A stretch of DNA of 64,000 nt from an uncultured Oscillibacter sp. (GTDB lineage: Bacteria > Bacillota > Clostridia > Oscillospirales > Oscillospiraceae), in NCBI GenBank assembly GCA_934574045.1, contig CAKTMK010000007.1:10597-74596 (forward strand), in the 5' to 3' direction. A program made the translations under genes and the position numbers. How positions within the stretch are numbered: position 1 is the first letter of the stretch; every line of letters begins with the position of its first letter. The notes beneath the pieces are model-generated. The model ran no database searches. It had not been told where the DNA came from and saw only the letters and a program-made list of their open reading frames with translations. Positions 51,601-59,140 of this stretch are shown here, one piece after another.

Positions 51601-51875
51601 CTAAACTAAATTTGTGTACATTTTGTGAATAAGGCCGGTAAATTTGTACGAAGCGGCAAGGGGTCAGGAAGGAACTTCCGATTTCGTGGGGCAGTTCTGA
51701 CAAATTGCGGCTCTGGCTTTTGTTGATTTTCACGGTTTGATTCAGCGCTTGGCCCAAATCCGTCCCGCGCCCGGTTGCGTCCGCCGGGCAGAAAATCGTT
51801 TGCGCAGCCCTCAGCTTTTCAAAAAAGTACGCGGCCGCCCGGCCGGACAGCCCGCCGCCGCGCGGAAACGGGCGC

Positions 51876-51912
51876 AAAAAGCCCGGCCTGGAGGACGCGT
51901 CCTCCGGGCCGG
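51876..51912 (-). terminator. Terminator of the GntR gene
   Basis: On the minus strand GCCCGG-AGGAC...GTCCT-(bulge)-CCGGGC, followed by TTTTT. Confidence 0.7.
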
Positions 51913-51930
51913 CCTCACCGCTCCGCGCCC

Positions 51931-52614
51931 TCAGTCCCGGAGCGTCTGGATCAGGTGCTTCATATGGATGCTCATGGCGTACCGCGCGCCCGCGGCGTCC
52001 CGCCGCAGGAGGAAATCCAGGATCAGCCGGTTGTCCGCCACGGCCATCTCCTGCATATTCCGGCGGTTCTCCGAGATCTGGAGGATTTCGCTGACCGCGT
52101 CGTTGATGATGGGGTACAGGCGGCGCATATATTCGTTGTGGGATGCCCGAATGATGCTCAGATGAAAGTCCTGATCCGCCGCGGGCCAGTCGCCCCCCGT
52201 CTCGGCCACCCGCTCCATCCGCTCCGCCTTGCGGCGGATCTGCTCCAACTCCTCGTCGCTGGCCCGCTGGCAGGCCAGCGCCACCGTGGCCGGCTCAAAG
52301 ATCAGGCGCATCTCAAAAAGATCCTTGGCCCGGGTCCGGGACTTCAGGTCCGTCAGCGCGGACATATCCACCGGGAACCGGGGCAGCTCCTGCGCCACAA
52401 AGGTCCCCTTCCCCCGCCGGATCTCCAGCACGCCCTGCGCCACCAGAAACGAGATGGCCTCCCGCAGCGTCGTGCGGCTGACGCCCAGCTGCTCGCTCAG
52501 CTCGTTTTCATTGGGCAGCTTGCAGCCCGGCTCATAGCAGTGCTCCTCCACGATCATTTCCAGAAGCTGCTCCGCCGCCTGCTGGGACAGCTTCGTTTTC
52601 TTTGTCTCCGCCAT
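51931..52614 (-). CDS. GntR-family (FadR/FCD type) transcriptional regulator
   Basis: A 227-residue regulator. Residues 8-72 are the GntR winged helix (LPNENELSEQLGVSRTTLREAISFLVAQGVLEIRRGKGTFV in pieces). The rest is an all-helical FCD ligand domain with the metal-site residues of the family (DQDFHLSIIRASHN with D and H, and two later His in HMKHL). It is divergent from the VOR operon, whose promoter carries TATGATGTC/GACATCATA inverted repeats. The simplest reading is that it represses that operon and the distant CoA-transferase, with an acid or acyl-CoA as ligand. ATG at 52614 with GGAGGAA upstream. Confidence 0.92.
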   Translation of the reverse strand: MAETKKTKLSQQAAEQLLEMIVEEHCYEPGCKLPNENELSEQLGVSRTTLREAISFLVAQGVLEIRRGKGTFVAQELPRFPVDMSALTDLKSRTRAKDLFEMRLIFEPATVALACQRASDEELEQIRRKAERMERVAETGGDWPAADQDFHLSIIRASHNEYMRRLYPIINDAVSEILQISENRRNMQEMAVADNRLILDFLLRRDAAGARYAMSIHMKHLIQTLRD

Positions 52615-52721
52615 TGCGTTCCTCCTCCGGCACTCCGGGCGCCTTTTTCATTTTTCCGCCGGATCGCATACACATTAGGTTATAGCAGAAAAATCTCCGG
52701 CAAAAAGCACAGAATCCGCTC

Positions 52722-52766
52722 TTGACATATGATGTCGAACGGGTTATACTGACATCATACAACGCA
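52722..52766 (+). promoter_or_regulatory. VOR operon promoter with flanking GntR-type operator
   Basis: TTGACA (52722-52727), 17-bp spacer, TATACT (52745-52750). A 9-bp inverted repeat TATGATGTC (52728-52736) and GACATCATA (52751-52759) brackets the -10, with one arm abutting the -35 and the other abutting the -10. The right arm continues as CATCATACAACGCA (52753-52766), identical to the sequence at the CoA-transferase promoter. Confidence 0.75.
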
Positions 52767-52813
52767 TAGGAAAATAATACAACCCCTTTTTTGAAGAAAG
52801 CGAGGAGACCGTT

Positions 52814-53503
52814 TTGATCTTAACCGCCGATCAGGTGTGCGCCAGCCGCGTCGTCCTCGTGTGCGGGCATTACGGCACAGGAAAAACCGAATTTTCCGTC
52901 AACTATGCGCTGGCTCTGGCCAACGGCGGACAGCGCACGATGCTGGCGGATGTGGACATCGTGAACCCCTACTTCCGCTCGCGGGAGCGGCGTAAGGAAC
53001 TGGAGGCCGCGGGCGTGCGGGTGATCTCCTCGTCTCAGGCCTGCTCCGACGCGGACGTGCCAGCCATTCCGGCGGAGCTGCTGACCATTCTGGAGGACCG
53101 GTCCATCCGCGGGGTGATCGACGCGGGCGGCGATCCGGTGGGCGCGCGGGTGCTGGCCCGGTTCCAGCCCCAGATCGTGCAGGAGGACTACAAGCTCCTC
53201 TTCGTGCTCAACGCCAACCGGCCCGAGGTGCGTACGCCGGAGGCGGCGCAGGCGTATCTCAGAAGCATCGAAGCCGTCACCGGGCTGACCTGCGGCGGCC
53301 TTGTGAACAACACCCATCTGTGCGGCGAGACCACGCCCCATGAGATCCTCAAGGGCGCGGAGCTGGCCGAGGCGGTCTCGAAGGAGACCGGCATTCCTGT
53401 CGTATGCCACTTGGCGGAGCGGCGCTTCACCAGCGAGGAGAGCCTTGCGGGGCTGAAGCTGTTCCCCATTGACATTTATATGAAAAAGCCTTGGGAACTG
53501 TAA
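52814..53503 (+). CDS. P-loop ATPase (MinD/ParA-like) heading the VOR operon
   Basis: A 229-residue P-loop protein that starts MILTADQVCASRVVLVCGHYGTGKTEFSVNYA; the Walker A is GHYGTGKTE near 18-26. DVDIVNPYFRSRERRKELE near 47 resembles the switch region of MinD/CooC-type ATPases, and DAGGDPVGARVLARF near 106 a Walker B-like site. The start is TTG at 52814 with GGAG 8 bases upstream. It is the first gene of the 2-oxoacid oxidoreductase operon and ends 38 bp before the ferredoxin subunit. A role in cluster or enzyme maturation is possible but unproved. Confidence 0.8.
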   Translation: MILTADQVCASRVVLVCGHYGTGKTEFSVNYALALANGGQRTMLADVDIVNPYFRSRERRKELEAAGVRVISSSQACSDADVPAIPAELLTILEDRSIRGVIDAGGDPVGARVLARFQPQIVQEDYKLLFVLNANRPEVRTPEAAQAYLRSIEAVTGLTCGGLVNNTHLCGETTPHEILKGAELAEAVSKETGIPVVCHLAERRFTSEESLAGLKLFPIDIYMKKPWEL

Positions 53504-53541
53504 GGGAAAGTCAGGATCTCTGATTGATTGAAGGGAGGCAA

Positions 53542-53763
53542 ATGACCATCATGACAGCAAAGGTAACATTTGACCAGGACCGGTGCAAGGGATGCGAGCT
53601 GTGCGTCTCCGTCTGCCCCAAGCACATCGTGGCCATCGACAAGGCGGTCACGAACCGCAAGGGCTATCATCCCGCCGGGGTGACCGACATCGCGTCGTGC
53701 ATCGCCTGCGCGAGCTGCGCAAAGATCTGCCCGGATTCCATCATCACCGTCGAGAAATTCTAA
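53542..53763 (+). CDS. 2-Oxoacid:ferredoxin oxidoreductase, ferredoxin-like (delta) subunit
   Basis: A 73-residue 2x[4Fe-4S] subunit. The clusters are CKGCELCVSVCP and CIACASCAKICP. Such subunits pass electrons from the TPP enzyme to free ferredoxin. Two starts are possible: ATG 53542 (3 bases from AGGGAGG) and ATG 53551 (12 bases away); neither spacing is ideal and the family allows either. Confidence 0.9.
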   Translation: MTIMTAKVTFDQDRCKGCELCVSVCPKHIVAIDKAVTNRKGYHPAGVTDIASCIACASCAKICPDSIITVEKF

Positions 53764-53782
53764 AAGAGGAGGCTGCGTTTTC

Positions 53783-54856
53783 GTGGAAAAAGAACTGTGG
53801 AAAGGCAACGAAGCCATCGCCGAGGCCGCGATCCGCGCCGGGTGCGACTGCTTCTTCGGTTATCCCATCACCCCGCAGAGCGAGGTGCCCGAGTATCTGT
53901 CCCTGCACCTGCCGCAGCACGGCAAGGTCTTTGTGCAGGCTGAATCCGAGGTCGCCGCCATCAACATGGTGTACGGCGCCGCCGGCGCCGGTATGCGCGC
54001 CATGACCTCCTCCTCCTCTCCCGGCGTGTCCCTGAAACAGGAGGGCATCACCTACATCGCCGGCGCGGAGCTGCCCGCCGTCATCGTCAACTGCATGCGC
54101 GGCGGCCCGGGCCTCGGCACCATCCAGCCCGCTCAGGGCGATTATTTTCAGGCCACCCGCGGCGGCGGCAACGGCGACTACCGCACGGTGGTGCTGGCCC
54201 CGTCCAACGTGCAGGAGGCCGTGGACTTCGTGCAGGAGGCGTTCGACATCGCCGACCAGTACCGCAACCCCGTCGTGGTCCTTGCGGACGGCCTGATCGG
54301 CCAGATGATGGAGCCCATCGAGTGGCACGACGTTCCCAAGCGCGACCTGCCCTCCAAGGACACCTGGGCCGCCACCGGCCTGCACGGCCGCAAGGAGCAT
54401 CACGTCATCAACTCTCTGTACATGGACCCCAACGAGTGCGACAATTTCAACGCGCACCTCGCTGAAAAGTACCGCACCATCGCCAAGAACGAGGTCCGCT
54501 GGGACACCGAGCAGACCGAGGACTGCGAGCTGCTCATCACGGCTTACGGCACCCCCGCCCGTATCGTTCTGACCGCGCTGGAGCAGCTGCGCGCCGCGGG
54601 CGTGAAGGCCGGCCTGTTCCGTCCCATCACCCTGTGGCCCTTCCCGGAGAAGGCGCTGCACGATCTGGCGGGCGAGAGCCACGTCAAGGCGATCCTGGAT
54701 GTGGAAATGAGCATCGACGGTCAGATGATCGACGACGTGCGTCTGGCGGTGGAAGGCCAGAAGCCCATCAGCTATCTGGGCCACGCCGGCGGCGTGATCC
54801 CCACGGTGGAGGAAATGGTCGAAGCGGGCAAGAAAGCCCTGAAGGAGGCGAAGTAA
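53783..54856 (+). CDS. vorB: 2-Oxoacid:ferredoxin oxidoreductase alpha subunit (VorB type), GTG start
   Basis: A 357-residue subunit that binds CoA and the substrate side of the enzyme. It has KGNEAIAEAAIRAGCDCFFGYPITPQSEV near 7-35, SEVAAINMVYGAAGAG near 54, SSPGVSLKQEGI near 78, and GPGLGTIQPAQGDYFQ near 108. The pattern fits 3-methyl-2-oxobutanoate (2-oxoisovalerate) oxidoreductases better than pyruvate enzymes, though 2-oxoglutarate or broader use is possible. The GTG at 53783 has AGAGGAGG 10 bases upstream. It is followed after 1 bp by the beta subunit. Confidence 0.92.
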   Translation: MEKELWKGNEAIAEAAIRAGCDCFFGYPITPQSEVPEYLSLHLPQHGKVFVQAESEVAAINMVYGAAGAGMRAMTSSSSPGVSLKQEGITYIAGAELPAVIVNCMRGGPGLGTIQPAQGDYFQATRGGGNGDYRTVVLAPSNVQEAVDFVQEAFDIADQYRNPVVVLADGLIGQMMEPIEWHDVPKRDLPSKDTWAATGLHGRKEHHVINSLYMDPNECDNFNAHLAEKYRTIAKNEVRWDTEQTEDCELLITAYGTPARIVLTALEQLRAAGVKAGLFRPITLWPFPEKALHDLAGESHVKAILDVEMSIDGQMIDDVRLAVEGQKPISYLGHAGGVIPTVEEMVEAGKKALKEAK

Positions 54857-54857
54857 C

Positions 54858-55607
54858 ATGGCAGTGGTCTATCAGAAATCCGCCGGCCTGACGGATAAGG
54901 AACTGCACTATTGTCCCGGCTGCAACCACGGCATCATTCACAAGCTGGTGGCGGAGTCTCTGGAGGAGCTGGGTCTTCTGGACAGCACCATCGGCGTGTG
55001 CCCCGTCGGCTGCTCCGTGTTTGCGTACAACTACTTTACCTGCGATATGCTGGAGGCGGCTCACGGCCGCGCGCCCGCCGTGGCGACCGGCATCAAGCGC
55101 ACCCATCCCACCCAGCCGGTGTTCACCTATCAGGGCGACGGCGACCTTGCCTCCATCGGCGCGGCGGAGATCGTCCACGCGGCGATGCGCGGTGAGAAGT
55201 TCACCACCATCTTCGTCAACAACGCCATTTACGGCATGACCGGCGGCCAGATGGCCCCCACCACTCTGATCGGCCAGAAGGCCACCACCTGCCAGCTCGG
55301 CCGGACGGTGGAGCAGGCCGGTATGCCCATCCGCATGGCGGAGATGCTCTCCACGCTGGACGGGCTGGTGTATGCCGAGCGCGTGTGCGTGACGGACATC
55401 GCCAATCTGAACAAGGCGAAGAAGGCCATCAAGAAGGCGTTCCAGATCCAGATGGAGGGCAAGGGCTTCACGTTCATTGAGGTCCTGTCCACCTGTCCCA
55501 CCAACTGGGGCATGACCCCTCTGAAGGCCATCGACTGGCTCAAGGAGAACATGGTCCCCTATTATCCTCTGGGCGTCATCAAGGATACCAGCGCGGAGGT
55601 GAAGTGA
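54858..55607 (+). CDS. 2-Oxoacid:ferredoxin oxidoreductase beta subunit (TPP-binding)
   Basis: A 249-residue TPP domain. It begins LHYCPGCNHGIIHKLVAE near 17, with the TPP/Mg motif GDGDLASIGAAEIVHAA near 92-108 and FVNNAIYGMTGGQMAPTT near 116. CPGCNHG and the PVGCSVFAYNYF stretch supply the family's cluster/TPP environment. The ATG is 1 bp after the alpha stop and has GGAGGCGAAGTAAC upstream, so translation is coupled. Confidence 0.95.
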   Translation: MAVVYQKSAGLTDKELHYCPGCNHGIIHKLVAESLEELGLLDSTIGVCPVGCSVFAYNYFTCDMLEAAHGRAPAVATGIKRTHPTQPVFTYQGDGDLASIGAAEIVHAAMRGEKFTTIFVNNAIYGMTGGQMAPTTLIGQKATTCQLGRTVEQAGMPIRMAEMLSTLDGLVYAERVCVTDIANLNKAKKAIKKAFQIQMEGKGFTFIEVLSTCPTNWGMTPLKAIDWLKENMVPYYPLGVIKDTSAEVK

Positions 55608-55608
55608 G

Positions 55609-56145
55609 ATGAAAAAAGAGATCATTATTTCCGGCTTCGGCGGTCAGGGCGGTCTGGCCATCGGCAAGAATCTGGCGGAGGCCGGCATGGCCGAGGGCCT
55701 GAACGTCACTTGGGCCCCGTCCTACGGCCCCGAGATGCGCGGCGGCACGGCGAACTGCTCCGTGGTCCTGTCCGACAAGCCTGTCGGCTCCCCCGTCTTC
55801 ACCCATCCCACCGAGCTGATCGCCATGAACGAGCCTTCTCTGGAGAAGTTTGAGGCCAACGTGCAGTCCGGCGGCATGGTGCTGGTCAACAGCTCCGTCG
55901 TCACCGACAAGGTCCAGCGCTCTGATCTGAAGGCGTATTACATCCCCTGCGGCAAGATCGCCGATGAGGTGGGCAACCCCAAGGTCGGCAACATGGTCAT
56001 GCTGGGCGCCTATGTGGCGGCCACCAAGATTCTCAAGACCGAGACCATTGAGACCATGATCCAGGAGATGTTCACCGGCGCCAAGGCCAAGCTGGTCCCC
56101 CTCAATATCGAGGCGTTCCACCGCGGCATGGCCTGCATCGAGTGA
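55609..56145 (+). CDS. 2-Oxoacid:ferredoxin oxidoreductase gamma subunit
   Basis: A 178-residue gamma subunit that begins KEIIISGFGGQGGLAIGKNLAEAG, with WAPSYGPEMRGGTANCSVVLSD near 38. This is the classic N terminus and GPEMRGG motif of KorC/VorC proteins. It completes a four-subunit VOR-type enzyme that oxidatively decarboxylates branched-chain 2-oxoacids to acyl-CoA, CO2 and reduced ferredoxin. It is followed by a hairpin and then the ilvE transcription unit. Confidence 0.95.
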   Translation: MKKEIIISGFGGQGGLAIGKNLAEAGMAEGLNVTWAPSYGPEMRGGTANCSVVLSDKPVGSPVFTHPTELIAMNEPSLEKFEANVQSGGMVLVNSSVVTDKVQRSDLKAYYIPCGKIADEVGNPKVGNMVMLGAYVAATKILKTETIETMIQEMFTGAKAKLVPLNIEAFHRGMACIE

Positions 56146-56168
56146 GCCGTTTTCTCTGACGCAGTATA

Positions 56169-56207
56169 CGGCCCGGCCGCCGGGACCTTTCTCCGGCGGC
56201 CGGGCCG
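56169..56207 (+). terminator. Terminator hairpin of the VOR operon
   Basis: 15-bp perfect stem CGGCCCGGCCGCCGG / CCGGCGGCCGGGCCG. The following T-run is weak (TTCCCGATTTT). Confidence 0.7.
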
Positions 56208-56253
56208 TTCCCGATTTTCCCACACCGGCCCGCATTTTCGTATAAAATTACGA

Positions 56254-56282
56254 TTGACTTTACCGCCTTGCAGCGGTATAAA
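56254..56282 (+). promoter_or_regulatory. Promoter of the ilvE T-box transcript
   Basis: TTGACT (56254-56259), 17-bp spacer, TATAAA (56277-56282). Confidence 0.75.
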
Positions 56283-56299
56283 TAAGGTTAATCCACCAA

Positions 56300-56580
56300 T
56301 TAAATAGCTTACAACGCGATGAACGGGAATTGCCGTTGAGACCGCCGCTTCAGAGAGCTGCCGCTCGGTGCAAGGCAGCGGACGCGGCTCTGCGGTCTGG
56401 CCCGGGAGCGGTCCGCCCAACGGAGCTGTGCTCCCAGTAGGCGGCAACGGGCACCTCCCGATACAGAGGTCTGCGCGAAAGCGCGTCAGAGCGGCCGCAG
56501 CGCGGCAAAGAGAGTGGTACCACGGAAGTTTGGCTTTCGCCTCCCTGTTTTTCAGGACGGCGGAAGCCTTTTGTTTTTCA
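56300..56580 (+). ncRNA. T-box tRNA-sensing leader of ilvE
   Basis: Stem I contains the AGAGAG motif (56352-56357) followed by a GCTGCC...GGCAGC hairpin. The base of stem I pairs CCGTTG with CAACGG. The antiterminator carries AGAGTGGTACCACGG (56512-56526), a variant of the conserved T-box whose UGGU bulge fits a tRNA with discriminator A. The terminator is GGCTTTCGCC...GGCGGAAGCC with a T-rich tail (56532-56577). A Val, Leu or Ile specifier is expected. GTC triplets occur in the candidate specifier region, but I could not fix the codon with confidence. Confidence 0.88.
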
Positions 56581-56614
56581 AGACTTCAAAATTCAGATAA
56601 AGGAGCGTTTCAAG

Positions 56615-57691
56615 ATGCTGAACATCAAGATCACCAAGACCACCTCCCCCAAGGCGAAGCCCACGGACGAATCCAAGCTGGGTTTTGGCAAGATTTTCAC
56701 CGACCATATGTTCCTCATGGACTACACTGCCGGCGAGGGCTGGCACGACGCCCGCATCGTCCCCTACGGCCCGTGGGAGATGGACCCCGCCACCACGGTT
56801 TTCCACTACGCGCAGGAGATCTTTGAGGGCATGAAGGCCTACCGCACCGCCGACGGCAAGATCCAGCTCTTCCGTCCCGACTGCAACGCCAACCGCTTCA
56901 ACGACTCCGCCGACCGTCTGGGCATGCCCGCCATCCCGCCCGAGGACTTCGTGCAGGCCGTCAAGGCGCTGGTCGAGGTCGAGAAGGACTGGGTCCCCCA
57001 CTCTGACGGCGCTTCCCTGTACATCCGCCCCTTCGCCATCGCCACGGACGTGGGCCTGGGCGTTCACGCCGCCAAGCACTACCGCTTCGCCATCATCTGC
57101 GCTCCCTCCGGCGCTTACTACGCTGCGGGCCTTGCTCCCATCCGCATCTACGTCGAGGACGACTACATCCGCGCCGCCCCCGGCCTGACCGGCTTTACCA
57201 AGTGCGGCGGCAACTACGCCGCGTCCATCAAGGCCGGCGAGCTGGCCGAGGAGAAGGGCTTCTCTCAGGTCCTGTGGCTGGACGGCGTTGAGAAGAAGTA
57301 CGTTGAGGAAGTCGGCGCCATGAACATCATGTTCAAGATCGACGGCAAGGTCTATACCGCCGCCTGCACCGGCACCGTTCTGCCCGGCGTCACCCGCCGC
57401 TCCATCATCGAGGTCCTGAAGGACTGGGGCTATGAGGTCATCGAGGGCAAGCTGGCCATCGAGGACGTGATGAAGGCCGGCCACGAGGGCAAGCTGGAGG
57501 AAGTGTTCGGCACCGGCACCGCCGCCGTCGTCTCCCCCGTCAAGGAGCTGGACTGGAAGGGCGACAAGGTGGACATCAGCGGCGGTCAGATCGGCGAGCT
57601 GACCCAGAAGCTGTACGACACCCTCACCGGCATCCAGTGGGGCAAGATCGCCGACACCAAGGGCTGGATCGTCCCCGTCTGCAACGGCTGA
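56615..57691 (+). CDS. ilvE: Branched-chain amino acid aminotransferase
   Basis: Interconverts Leu/Ile/Val and their 2-oxoacids. The 358 residues are a fold-type IV enzyme of the long (BCAT/eukaryote-like) class: MFLMDYTAGEGWHDARIVPYGP in part near 31, YAQEIFEGMKAYR near 64, the PLP lysine in FTKCGGNYAASIKA region (GLTGFTKCGGNYAAS near 190-205), and EVGAMNIMFKIDGKV. AAAGGAG is 10 bases before the ATG. With the VOR operon upstream it can feed branched-chain 2-oxoacids into oxidation, while the T-box ties expression to amino acid shortage. Confidence 0.95.
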   Translation: MLNIKITKTTSPKAKPTDESKLGFGKIFTDHMFLMDYTAGEGWHDARIVPYGPWEMDPATTVFHYAQEIFEGMKAYRTADGKIQLFRPDCNANRFNDSADRLGMPAIPPEDFVQAVKALVEVEKDWVPHSDGASLYIRPFAIATDVGLGVHAAKHYRFAIICAPSGAYYAAGLAPIRIYVEDDYIRAAPGLTGFTKCGGNYAASIKAGELAEEKGFSQVLWLDGVEKKYVEEVGAMNIMFKIDGKVYTAACTGTVLPGVTRRSIIEVLKDWGYEVIEGKLAIEDVMKAGHEGKLEEVFGTGTAAVVSPVKELDWKGDKVDISGGQIGELTQKLYDTLTGIQWGKIADTKGWIVPVCNG

Positions 57692-57740
57692 TCTATCCCG
57701 CCCCTTTGGCGGCAGCCACCGCTTTCCCGCAGCCATATCA

Positions 57741-57783
57741 GCAAGGGGACGCGCCCTCCGGCGCGTCCCCTTGCTTCGTTTTT
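57741..57783 (+). terminator. Terminator of ilvE
   Basis: 14-bp arms GCAAGGGGACGCGC / GCGCGTCCCCTTGC, then TTCGTTTTT. Confidence 0.85.
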
Positions 57784-57798
57784 CATATGCGCAGGCCG

Positions 57799-58536
57799 TC
57801 AGCCGATGAAGCCGCCGTCCGCCGTCAGGATCTGCCCCGTGATGAACGAGGCGTCCTCCCCCGCCAAAAACGCCGCGGCGGCGGCGATCTCCTCCGGCCG
57901 GCCCAGCCGCCCCATGGGCGTCTCCTGCGCCAGCGCGTCTATCGTCTCCTGCCCCAGCGAACGGACCATGTCCGTCTCGATGCACCCCGGAGCCACCGCG
58001 TTCACCCGGATGCCGGAGGGCGCCAGCTCCAGCGCCAGCGAACGGGTCAGGCCCACCACCGCCGCCTTGGTGCAGGCGTAGGCCACCTCGCAGGACGCGC
58101 CCCGCAGCCCCCAGATGGAGGAGACGTTGACGATGCTCCCCCGCTTTTCATGCAGCATATGGGGCAGCGCTGCCCGGATCGTGTTGCGCATCCCGCCCAC
58201 GTTGACGGCAAACGCCCGGTCCCACGCCCCGTCGTCCACGTCCTGAAACACCGCTCCCGGCAGCGCGACGCCCGCGTTGTTGACCAGCACCTCCACTGGG
58301 CCAAACGTCTCCGCCGCCGCCCGGAACATCTCCGCCACCTGTGCGCTGTCCGCCACGTCCGCGCAGAAGGCCGCGGCGCGGCGTCCCTGCTCCCGCAGCT
58401 CCGCCGCCGCCTGCTCCGCCGCCTCGCGGCTGACGCGGTAGTTGATCGCAACGTCGTATCCCCGCTCCGCCAGCTTCCGCACGATGGCAAGGCCGATCCC
58501 CCGGCTCCCTCCGGTCACAAGCGCCACGTTTCCCAT
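57799..58536 (-). CDS. Short-chain dehydrogenase/reductase (FabG-like)
   Basis: A 245-residue classical SDR. The cofactor motif TGGSRGIG is near 8-15, NNAG near 87, catalytic Ser in IVNVSSIWG near 137, and Y-x3-K in YACTKAA near 152. Ile/Asn-Tyr-Arg after the second strand (AINYRVSREAA) favours NADP(H). The sequence is close to 3-oxoacyl-ACP reductases, but there is no fatty-acid gene nearby, so the substrate is open. ATG at 58536 with GGAGAAC upstream. Confidence 0.9.
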   Translation of the reverse strand: MGNVALVTGGSRGIGLAIVRKLAERGYDVAINYRVSREAAEQAAAELREQGRRAAAFCADVADSAQVAEMFRAAAETFGPVEVLVNNAGVALPGAVFQDVDDGAWDRAFAVNVGGMRNTIRAALPHMLHEKRGSIVNVSSIWGLRGASCEVAYACTKAAVVGLTRSLALELAPSGIRVNAVAPGCIETDMVRSLGQETIDALAQETPMGRLGRPEEIAAAAAFLAGEDASFITGQILTADGGFIG

Positions 58537-58816
58537 TCGCCGTTCTCCTTTTCCTCTTTTCCTGCTGCCTCCGGGCGGACGTCCGGACTTTTCAGCCGCG
58601 CCGCGCTCTGCCGGTCCCGTCCGGCGGAGCTTTTGATAATATTATAAGTGCTTTTCCGTAAAACCGCAACTGTTCCTGCCGTTCCCGGCGATCCCGATTG
58701 ACAGCGGGCCGGAAAACGGTTAAAATAGTGTGCAGGCATGGGTGCGGCAGGACCTTTGCGCCGCCGTTTTTCCTTCCCAGCGGGCCGCGCCGCGTCGGTC
58801 AAAAAACTCCATACGC

Positions 58817-58877
58817 CCCCGCAGCTCAGATGGATAGAGCGGTGCCGGGCGCACGGGCATCCATTACCAATGGCACC
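58817..58877 (+). pseudogene. tRNA remnant (acceptor strand and D-arm only)
   Basis: GCTCAGATGGATAGAGC (58824-58840) is a canonical D-arm, preceded by a CCCCCGCA acceptor-like strand. What follows is not an anticodon arm: GGTGCC (58841-58846) instead pairs with GGCACC (58872-58877), and there is no T-arm. It looks like the 5' part of a tRNA gene whose 3' part was replaced. The 58537-58816 gap contains no gene I can support. Confidence 0.55.
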
Positions 58878-58901
58878 ACTTTTCCCACAATTTCACAATA
58901 C

Positions 58902-58978
58902 GCGTCTGTAGCTCAGCAGGATAGAGCATCCGCCTCCTAAGCGGAAGGCCAGCGGTTCGAATCCGCTCAGGCGTACCA
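58902..58978 (+). tRNA. tRNA-Arg, anticodon CCT
   Basis: A 77-nt cloverleaf with encoded CCA. The acceptor stem pairs GCGTCTG with CAGGCGT (G-T at the first and fourth pairs), the D-arm is GCTC...GAGC, and the anticodon stem CCGC/GCGG encloses CTCCTAA (anticodon CCT at about 58934-58936). The T-arm has GGTTCGAATCC. It reads the AGG codon. Its 3' half is the left end of an imperfect direct repeat found again at 63.6 kb, so it is a likely integration site. Confidence 0.96.
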
Positions 58979-59140
58979 CGTCGGAGCAAGCAATATAATG
59001 CTTGCTCCGACTTATTTGATAAGCTGGAGCGCGCTCACGCCGCTGTTTCTCCTTTTCAAACCGCAAGCGCTTCGCTGGTTCGCGGCTTGAGAAAACGGGG
59101 AATCAACAGCAGAAATATCCGAATAGAAGCCGCTTGACAG
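58941..59140. repeat. Imperfect direct repeat, copy A (starts in the tRNA-Arg 3' half)
   Basis: From GCGGAAGGCCAGCGG in the anticodon/variable region, through the T-arm, CCA and terminator 5' arm, this matches 63593-63750 at most positions. After a 30-40 bp segment present only here, the match resumes (GCTCACGCCGC, AACCGCAAGCGCTT, TTGAGAAAACGGGG, ATATCCGAAT, GACAG). A one-base indel breaks any shared reading frame. The following 59141-59430 stretch has no gene I can support. Confidence 0.75.
58980..59017 (+). terminator. tRNA-Arg terminator
   Basis: GTCGGAGCAAGC / GCTTGCTCCGAC with an AATATAAT loop, then TTATTTG. In the downstream repeat copy the 3' arm is missing. Confidence 0.85.
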
